NCBI GenBank assembly: GCA_001953115.1
Contig: LSSL01002866.1
Coordinates: 1-16,362, forward strand
Length of the DNA: 16,362 bases
Direction: 5' to 3'
DNA from: Smittium mucronatum
Lineage: Eukaryota > Kickxellomycota > Harpellomycetes > Harpellales > Legeriomycetaceae
In this document: positions 9,969 through 16,362 of the stretch, piece after piece
Position numbering within the stretch: the stretch's first letter is position 1
Layout of the letters: every line of letters begins with the position of its first letter
Position numbers and translations under genes: made by a program
Notes under the pieces: generated by a model
Database searches by the model: none
Told to the model about the DNA's origin: nothing
What the model saw: the letters and a program-made list of their open reading frames with translations, nothing else

Positions 9969-11760
9969 AACGAGCATGAGACTTTTTAATTATTAGAATT
10001 AAAAATAGTATAAAAAAATATTAAATATTAGGAGATATTCTATTTTACTCAATACGAACAAATGTTATAAAGCGAGATGAAAAGAGATGATCAAAAAAAA
10101 CTATTCCAATTTATTTCAAATAAAATTGAGGATACATTTTATCTCTTCTGATATTTTCAAATTCGTGTGAAAACATATACAGAATTTTCTAAAAAAAAAT
10201 ACTCTTCTTAAAGATTAGGCCGAAAAATTCTACTTTGGAGATATAAATTTCAATTTTACTAAAAAATAGAAAACTGATTGGAGAGATATTACCTGAAACT
10301 GCTTTTGCTTTTTGAAAAAAAAAAAGTATATATTACCTTTTCATATTCATAAAAAACAGGACTATTATTTATATTGGATTTATTTTTAAAAAAAATATTT
10401 TGGAAGTCCTAAGATGATAAAAAAAAAAAGCTTTATGGCAAGGAAAATATAACGATTTCTGTAAATTAAAATATATTTTAGTTTTTATTTTTTTTCAAAT
10501 TGGCTCATAAAATACCTATTAAATTTATTTATTTTTTAATTAAAACAAACGGATTATCAAAAGTATTAATTAATAATATAATATAAACATTTTCCCAATA
10601 TAATTCAATATTTCAAAATACTAGAGCTTATGGGCTAAATAAAATTCACACCTATACGATCAATCATAAGATTAAAATATCCACTATATGAGAATATCAT
10701 GCAACTAAATTATAAGACAAGTTAATGCTAAATAAAGTAAAAGGTACAATAAAAACTGCGCGTTGATCATATAAATTACAATCTCATATAATTTATCTTT
10801 GAGGTAATATAAAATATCTATGTTAAAGCTAAATAATAAAATATAAATTAAATTAGCTCTTATTCTCTGAAATATTTCTTTTTTACACTGTCTCCGACTA
10901 TAAAAATTTATTTCTTCCGAATTCTAGTAATTTATAAAGATATTTTTTAGTTTATTGCAATGAAATTATTTTAAATGGAGTTAAAAATCCCATAAAAAAT
11001 TAATGATTTCAAAAAATTTACAAAATTATCTTTTATGGATATTATGTCGAATTTTACAAATATTAAAAAATTAAAAAAGTTATTCATATTTTTATACGAG
11101 ATTTAAATGTTTGTAAAATAAATTTATAAATTTTTTTGTTTTTTCTAATTTTATGAAATTCTTTCTCACCGAGTAATTTTATGCGATTTCGATTTTGAAA
11201 ATTAGTCAATTTGAGTTAGAGAAAAATTAAAAATGGTCTATTCTGATAATATATGGTATTTTTTTTTTCTTTTTAGTCGATTTAAAACAATTTTATTCGA
11301 AATTAATAAGATAAACCAATAATAATATTATCGTGTAAAAACAATATATTTCTAAGTAAATCAATAAAAAAAATCTATAGCTTTCCTATAATTAATTTTT
11401 TGAGCATATGACTTTTATAATTAAATATTAACGTAAAAATCAAGCTTTTTTCTTTAAATCTAAACTCTTTATTTTATAAATATATAATTATAATTATTTG
11501 AAATTATATAGAAAGAAAATAGTTTATAATTTGCGTTATTTATGTATTTTTTAGCTGATTGTGATGCTTGCATGTCCATGACTCTTTTATTGTGGATTCA
11601 ATATCTACGCTTTCATGATCTATTTTTTTTTGAATCTACTATTCAATAATGAACTGAAATTAATACTGAATTGAATTCATCAACTATCCAATAATGTTCG
11701 AAAAATAATCTAAATCAAATTAAATTCTTTAAAAATTTTTAATTATGATTAAAACGCATT

Positions 11761-11788
11761 ATTTTTTATTTTTTATTTTTTATTTTTT
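11761..11788. repeat. Tandem array (ATTTTTT)x4
   Basis: Four exact head-to-tail copies of the 7-mer ATTTTTT, 28 bp. It is a simple microsatellite-like array likely generated by slippage and likely variable between isolates. No gene overlaps it. Confidence 0.95.
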
Positions 11789-12029
11789 AATACCGAATAG
11801 ATGTTTAAAATATCTTATTATAAAATAAGTTTAGTTTTTATAACTAATTTTTGATATCTGCCAAAGAAAAACCATCTTTTTCTCTATTTAAATTTATTCT
11901 ATCCTTGAATATTTGCGGTAAATTGGAATCAGAAAATACGGATTGTCTTTTTGGTTTAATTAACATATGGATTCAAAATAGCTTATCAACGGAAAATAGC
12001 ATTTAATAATATAATAATACATTACCCTC

Positions 12030-12052
12030 TTATCTATGTTTCACATAGATAA
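12030..12052. repeat. Perfect 9-bp stem-loop
   Basis: TTATCTATG (12030-12038) and CATAGATAA (12044-12052) are exact inverted copies around the 5-nt loop TTTCA. Together with the second stem-loop 36 bp away it sits just past the 3' end of the minus-strand coding trace at 12184-13073. Confidence 0.8.
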
Positions 12053-12087
12053 TTAAATTATTGAATTTAGGTTTATATATTCTCCAT

Positions 12088-12106
12088 ATTCCCACTTTTT
12101 GGGAAT
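12088..12106. repeat. Perfect 7-bp stem-loop
   Basis: ATTCCCA (12088-12094) and TGGGAAT (12100-12106) pair around the 5-nt loop CTTTT. Three G-C pairs in a row make it more stable than chance A+T palindromes here. Confidence 0.75.
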
Positions 12107-12183
12107 TAATTTTCTCAAATATTATATTCCTTTATCTCTTAATACTTTTAATTTTTATTAAATAATAAATTAATTTCAAAAAA

Positions 12184-13073
12184 TTACACTTGGTTACATT
12201 TTATATTTGCTACAAAAATATTTTTTCCGCGGATTTAAATTCTAAACTTACCCAATATTCAGATTTTATGGGGATAAATTTTCGATTTTATGTCAAAATG
12301 AACGATTATTTTGCTTAAATTATTCTATAATGAAAATTAATTTTTTATTTTTTGTTAATTATATAATTTAGCGTTTTTTCCAATAAAAACATAGCTAAAT
12401 ACTACTTAAGAAAAAGATATTAAAATTTTCTTCCTATATTATCATAATTGAAATTTTCTACAATCAATCGGAAATATGACACACATAACTAAAATCTTAT
12501 AAAAATCACCAAAAAATATTTTTCACCGCATTTTCACCACTAAAATATTATTCTCATCATTAAAAAATATTTCATTTTTATTATTAGTCAAAATATAAGT
12601 ATTAATTTTTTTCGGATTTTGAAATATATAATGAATTCCGATGACAGGATTTTTTTAAATTTTAAAATTTCCGGGATCAATGAGAAAGGATTTTCTATCT
12701 AACTAATGTTAAAGAAATATTTTATCATTGTAATTCAGTCTAATTCTTTCGTTTATTTCATAAATCAAATATGATTCTTATTATAATAGCCAAGATGTAA
12801 ATCAGCACAAATTTTCCATTTTCTTATTATTTACTCTAAATTTTATTATAATCTGGTTTTTTTTATTAAGTTTTAGGGAATTGAATCTCGATTAGACTGA
12901 AATTTTTTTGAAACTGAATCTTTAATTAGATATGTTCTTTTATAAGGGGGTTTGATTCCATAAACACTATAATACCTTTTCTTCTGGTTTTTCCTAATGT
13001 GCTCGTATGTTACTGATAATTTCTCATATATAAATTCTGTAAATTCAGGATTAGTCCACCTAATATTTTTGAT
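12184..13073 (-). pseudogene. Decayed coding sequence of unrecognised family
   Basis: No family recognised. The strongest part is an open frame of 66 codons at 13073-12873 with complex composition, containing RWTNPEFTEFIYEKLSVTYE and YYSVYGIKPPYKRTYLIKDS. Its local G+C is clearly above that of the flanks. It has no ATG at its start, so its beginning is probably lost or in another frame. The same frame resumes after stops as RKWKICADLHLGYYNKNHI, near 12824-12770. The trace then moves to a second frame, which runs from 12762 to a TAA at 12184 with about twelve stops in 192 codons. That frame includes YEINERIRLNYNDKIFL, LDRKSFLIDPGNFKI and KNPVIGIHYIFQNPKKINTY. The pattern looks like one gene broken by point stops and at least one indel near 12770. 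Statistical support for the second half is modest. Two perfect small hairpins lie just beyond its 3' end. Confidence 0.45.
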
Positions 13074-13292
13074 TTATTTTCAGAATATAACGAGAGTTAT
13101 ATATTATATATTTTAAGTTTTAATTTCATTTTAGATTCTCAAATAAAACTTTTTTTTATTTGATTTTTTTTTTTTGAGATATGGTATAAATACGATTATA
13201 GATGATATTTTTATGTATCGGATAGTTAAGAAGTTATAAACAAAATCCAGTTATAAAATATGCAGATACCTATGACTATTTCAATAAAAATT

Positions 13293-13619
13293 TTACTTTT
13301 TGGATACTCCTATATTTTAATCGGTAATTTTTATTAGTTTACTCAATATTAGATTGATTTTTAGTCAAGAATTATAAGAATTTTTGTTGTATAAATTATT
13401 AATTACCCATTAAGAAGCCGTTTTTTTAAAAAAATTATTCTTGTTCATTCTATCTCTTTTTTTTCGGCCACAAAAAAGTCTATATTACATAAAAAATTTA
13501 CAATTTCTTTAGATAATAGTACACATGTAATCACTTCCAATTTTCCAAAAAACAATTTCATGATCATGTTATATAATTTTAGTTTGAAATGATAAACTCA
13601 GATTAAACTAGTGAAGATC
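13293..13619 (-). pseudogene. Possible N-terminus of a Merlin/IS1595-like transposase (relic)
   Basis: One minus-strand frame shows Cys codons at 13523-13521, 13502-13500 and 13472-13470. It then reads YRLFCGRKKRDRMNKNNFFK and, about 45 codons after the FF pair, NIGVSKK. Merlin/IS1595 (ISXO2-like) transposases begin with a zinc ribbon whose second half has an aromatic-x-C and basic run, then a sFFe/k stretch, followed by an HTH with a gvSkkT-like turn. The order and spacing fit. Stops interrupt the frame about six times, the Cys pairing is incomplete, and I could not find the downstream DDE core in continuous form. Chance resemblance remains possible. It may belong to the same decayed element as the neighbouring minus-strand traces. 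Confidence 0.3.
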
Positions 13620-14465
13620 TTTTCTAGGTGAATTTAAATTGATTGAGATTCTTGAAATAAAATTTCTTTAATTTACCTATCAATTTTTTTGGTTATTTAA
13701 CATCTTTTATAAATATAAAAAAAGTATTTTTCCATTAAATTTTAAAATAAGATCGATTTAACTCATCTCCATCATTTGTTATATTCTGTGTATTTTGAAA
13801 AAGGGGTTTTTAGTTTTTTAGGTGTAATCTAGCATTTCTATTACTTTTTAAATTACTTTTAATATTTTATTCTTTTCCCAGAAAATATCTAGCACCAATT
13901 ATTAAATTAAATATTTAGAGGCAGTTATTTGTAATTTTAGAAAAAATTTGGAAATTCTCATACTAATATACATTATGAACAAAATATTTTTGATTTGATT
14001 GTATTTAAATATTGTGAAGTTTGGGGAAACTCTCTTAATTTTCGTATATCAGATATCAAGATAAATAAAAAGGTATTTTTTTGTGTGAAATCTAAATAAA
14101 ATATATCTTTTTTTTGTTTTATCTTGGATTAGCTTTATAAAATTTTCAAAAACCGATTGAAAATTTAATGTTTGTGAGACCAAAATTTTATTATTATTTC
14201 GCACTGAAGATTTTTAGAGAAGGAATTATTTGCTGGATACATATAAATTAGATTTTGTAAATCGAATCAGTATTTGTAATGAGTTAACTGAATTAAATTT
14301 CTTAAAAACAACATAATATATCTTCTTATTTTCCATAATTTATTATAATCAAAAATGCTTTTATAAAAGATTCTTTGTTATCTAAAATTACAACTACCAG
14401 TACATTATATCCTAGATATGTAGTTTTTAGGCCATATAAATATAAAAATTATAATATATTTGGAA
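13620..14465. other. Minus-strand corridor with uncertain coding traces
   Basis: This joins the decayed minus-strand traces on either side. It includes a 36-codon minus-strand ORF starting at an ATG at 14336 and ending at 14226 (MENKKIYYVVFKKFNSVNSL). Another stretch, around 13800-13735, reads NTQNITNDGDELNRSYFKI. Stop density in the common frame is no lower than chance, so I do not call a gene. Confidence 0.35.
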
Positions 14466-15059
14466 TCAAAACATAGTAATTTTGATTTGATCTGGACTCA
14501 AATAGAAATTTAAAATGTATAGCTTATAAATATCTTCTCATAAGAGTTTTATTCGCACTATTCTAATAACCCTTTGGAAGTTGCACCGCTTATATTTATT
14601 TTTTTATATCAATTCAAATATAGTATACTATATATTTTCAATACTGAAATTAACTCTACCCACTTTTAAATTGTTCACAATTTTGATTAGACTCCTTGAG
14701 ATGTTATTATATACCCTTCTAATTTTTTTAAAAGTAGGCATAGGTTTTTCTTTTGCTTCAAATTAGCTCTCATTCTCAAAGGAAAAATAAGTTCTGACTT
14801 CACTTTTATTTTTGAAATATTTATTTTCATCAAAGCTCTACACAAACTCATTATTTTATTTTGAAAATAGCACTACAAAATTGAGTAACTTTTTAAAAAA
14901 AAATTCTGGAAACTCCATTTTTTAGAAACTTAATTTCCAATTTAGAAATTTATTTTTTGTGCACTCCTATTATCATAATATACTTACAAAATTGCTTTTG
15001 GATTTTTTAAGATGATATCTAAACAATTATTCCTTTATTCTTGTTCTGGATTGCATGAA
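14466..15059 (-). pseudogene. Decayed coding sequence, unrecognised
   Basis: A single minus-strand frame of 197 codons carries only about eleven stops, fewer than expected, and none of the interruptions changes the frame. An ATG is at 15056. The clearest part reads ENKYFKNKSEVRTYFSFENE, then KEKPMPTFKKIRRVYNNISR and VNNLKVGRVNFSIENI, then KNKYKRCNFQRVIRIVRIKL and LSPDQIKITMF before a TGA at 14468-14466. It is Lys/Arg-rich, which would fit a DNA-binding or transposon protein, but I recognise no domain. The plus-strand 61-codon ORF at 14581-14766 (Leu/Ile/Phe-rich) is best explained as the shadow of this frame. Loss by point mutation without indels suggests it is younger than, or different in history from, the frame-shifted relics. 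Confidence 0.4.
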
Positions 15060-16159
15060 TAAAAAACAATTGAAGCGAAGTATGTTCAAGATATATATAT
15101 AGGAAAATATATCTTTTAAATATATTAATTATAACGCTAAAAACTTTTTCAGATCATTTTTTTAGAAAAATTTTAAGGGTAAATTTGTTAGACTTTATAA
15201 TTAAAACAAGAGCTCTAATTTAACATTTTACCACTAAGCGAAAACATTTTTTTTTATAATTTGGATAGAAAAAATGATAATTTTTTTTAATGAAGAGAGT
15301 ATCATTTTAATGATGAAAATTTTTGTAAAAAAATATTTTAGTGACGAATATCATATTTAATTTATATTTAAATTTTATCTTATAAAAAATAAAGAATCCA
15401 CTTAAGGATAATTTTTTTAGAGGAATAGAATTTTATTATACTTTAATATGCTTTATAAAAGTTTAGCAAATAATATAATATCTTTATTTTAACCAAATAT
15501 GCTCTTATTTTATGATAATTATAACTCATATATGTACTAATTTCTAATAAAAAGCTTATTATGACCAGCTTTATTACACAATCCATGTTTCTAAATAAAT
15601 AAATAAAATTTTCTAAAGGTATTTACCATTTCAAAATCATATTTGGATTTAGTTTGTCTTTTTTGAAAAGAGGGTATGAAAAATGTGTGAATTTGGATTT
15701 TAAAAAAGGAAAATATGTTGATCTTTATTTGAAAAATATTAAAACCAACAAAAAAACAGCCATATATATTTAATATTTAAATTCGATTAAAAGAAATCTA
15801 TTTTTTGCAAAGTGAAATAAGTACCAGAAATTAATCTATAAATATATTTTCCAACCAATTAATATCACTCGATTTCATCTTCCAAATACTGAAAATTATT
15901 TGTGAATGAAGTATAATCATAATTGCAAGTAAAACCTTTCTTCAAATAACGTATATATATATTAAATATTTACCAATATAAACCCTTTGAAAAAAAATCT
16001 GCCAAAGGTTTGGTATTATCTATTAAACCACAAGTTAATTGTTCTAAAGAAGATCAATTTGTATTTTTGAATGAAAATTGTAGTGAAAGACTCAATTTTT
16101 GTATGTATAGAATATATTTAAATACTAGAATAAAACTATTTAAAAAATTCAATAAAATG
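15060..16159. other. Gene-free DNA between the last coding trace and the tRNA pair
   Basis: A 9-bp stem, AAGATATAT (15088-15096) with ATATATCTT (15107-15115), is present. A plus-strand frame from an ATG at 15561 meets a TAA at 15600-15602. It then stays open for 56 codons to 15773 (SLSFLKRGYEKCVNLDFKKG, KYVDLYLKNIKTNKKTAIYI). It could be a broken small gene, but such lengths occur by chance here. Nothing else is evident. Confidence 0.45.
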
Positions 16160-16177
16160 AAAAAATAATTTATAAAA
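16160..16177 (-). terminator. RNA polymerase III oligo-T terminators for the tRNA pair
   Basis: Downstream of tRNA-Lys on the minus strand there is a T4 run (complement of 16174-16177, about 30 nt past the gene) and then a T6 run (complement of 16160-16165). Four or more T residues in the non-template strand is the usual Pol III stop signal. The first ~30 nt after the gene has no run of four T, so the primary transcript should carry a trailer of about that length. The assignment rests on position and base composition only; T runs are common in this DNA. Confidence 0.55.
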
Positions 16178-16207
16178 TCCAACCCTCTGATCACATCAAT
16201 AAATTTA

Positions 16208-16279
16208 GCCCAACGCGGGGGTCGAACCCGCAGCCTTGAGATTAAGAGTCTCACGCTCTACCGATTGAGCTAGCCGGGC
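16208..16279 (-). tRNA. tRNA-Lys, anticodon CUU
   Basis: This gene encodes a 72-nt lysine tRNA that reads AAG codons. The acceptor stem GCCCGGC/GTTGGGC closes with two G-U pairs. The D stem is GCTC/GAGC, the anticodon stem TGAGA/TCTCA, and the T stem GCGGG/CCCGC with loop TTCGACC. The anticodon loop CTCTTAA puts CTT at 16244-16246. There is no intron and no encoded CCA. The A box (TAGCTCAATCGGTAGAGC) and B box (GGTTCGACCCC) are close to the eukaryotic consensus. Its 5' end is 5 bp from the 3' end of tRNA-Thr and no oligo-T separates them, so the two may be transcribed together. A 66-codon open frame overlapping this gene on the same strand (16054-16254) is incidental. Confidence 0.97.
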
Positions 16280-16284
16280 TATAT

Positions 16285-16356
16285 GCCTTCTACCAGAATC
16301 GAACTGGTGACCTTCTGCTTACTAGGCAGACGCTCTGCCATCTGAGCCAAGAAGGC
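16285..16356 (-). tRNA. tRNA-Thr, anticodon AGU
   Basis: This gene encodes a 72-nt threonine tRNA. Read on the minus strand, all four arms fold. The 7-bp acceptor stem GCCTTCT/AGAAGGC is perfect, the D stem is GCTC/GAGC, the anticodon stem is TCTGC/GCAGA, and the T stem is ACCAG/CTGGT with loop TTCGATT. The anticodon loop CTAGTAA puts AGT at 16321-16323. A34 in a threonine tRNA is normally modified to inosine and is typical of eukaryotes. No CCA is encoded and there is no intron. The internal promoter is visible as an A box around TGGCTCAGATGGCAGAGC and a B box around GTTCGATTC. Only six bases of 5' flank lie in the window, so upstream signals cannot be judged. The tRNA-Lys gene follows 5 bp downstream on the same strand. 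Confidence 0.97.
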
Positions 16357-16362
16357 TGATTT

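Larger units (their letters stand above)
8992..12183. other. Gene-free A+T-rich DNA with weak coding traces
   Basis: No gene is supported. The plus strand at 10032-10466 holds one frame with seven stops in 145 codons, with EIFYFTQYEQML and SEMKRDDQKKLFQFISNKIE. This is suggestive but recognised by no motif. Around 11540-11700 G+C rises slightly, and both strands show short open frames, such as minus-strand DHESVDIESTIKESWTCKHH and EHYWIVDEFNSVLIS. None can be assigned. Confidence 0.45.

Noticed and set aside
13560..14340. A single ~250-codon minus-strand frame joining several protein-like stretches
   Set aside because: Stops occur about once per eleven codons, no better than random for this composition, so it is mentioned only as an uncertain trace.
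14581..14766. 61-codon plus-strand ORF rich in Leu, Ile and Phe, resembling a membrane protein
   Set aside because: Best explained as the antisense shadow of the minus-strand trace at 14466-15059, whose composition is more protein-like.
16054..16254. 66-codon minus-strand ORF
   Set aside because: It runs into the tRNA-Lys gene; its Arg-rich start is translated tRNA sequence and the rest is low complexity.

Overview
This 16.4 kb window is strongly A+T-rich (roughly four fifths A+T by eye) and contains no intact protein-coding gene that I can defend. The only clearly functional features are two tRNA genes packed head-to-tail at the right edge on the minus strand: tRNA-Thr(AGU) and tRNA-Lys(CUU). 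They are 5 bp apart. An A34 threonine anticodon, no encoded CCA, internal A- and B-box sequences and oligo-T downstream all point to a eukaryotic nuclear genome transcribed by RNA polymerase III. Extreme A+T richness, a long gene-poor stretch and decayed transposons would suit an A+T-rich microsporidian with enlarged intergenic DNA, or another compact-gene, A+T-rich unicellular eukaryote. That organism guess is inference and not proven here.

The rest is a graveyard of decayed coding DNA. From left to right: (1) 1640-2352, plus strand, fragments resembling a DDE integrase (retroviral-integrase fold); (2) 4984-5868, minus strand, the best-supported relic, a Tc1/mariner-like DDE transposase broken by about seven stops and one or two frameshifts, with recognisable D, D and E motifs; (3) 7602-8991, minus strand, a ~1.4 kb pseudogene of unrecognised family made of long open segments in alternating frames; (4) 12184-15059, minus strand, a corridor of coding traces: one at 12184-13073, a possible Merlin/IS1595-like N-terminus at 13293-13619, and another unrecognised trace at 14466-15059. 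Weaker possible traces lie at 7154-7330, 10032-10466 and 15561-15773.

Between these the DNA is very A+T-rich with long A and T runs, a few striking hairpins (1499-1550, 6599-6660, 9114-9148, 12030-12052, 12088-12106, 15088-15115), a (ATTTTTT)x4 array at 11761-11788, and an isolated C11 tract at 5868-5878. In DNA of this composition stop codons fall about once per ten codons, so open frames of 50-65 codons are expected by chance. I therefore relied on motifs, residue complexity and locally raised G+C rather than on length alone.

I see no genes acting together in a pathway. The picture is transposon insertion, mutational decay toward A+T and indel drift beside a small tRNA cluster. No complete novel system is evident. 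The most interesting unknown is the 7602-8991 protein relic.
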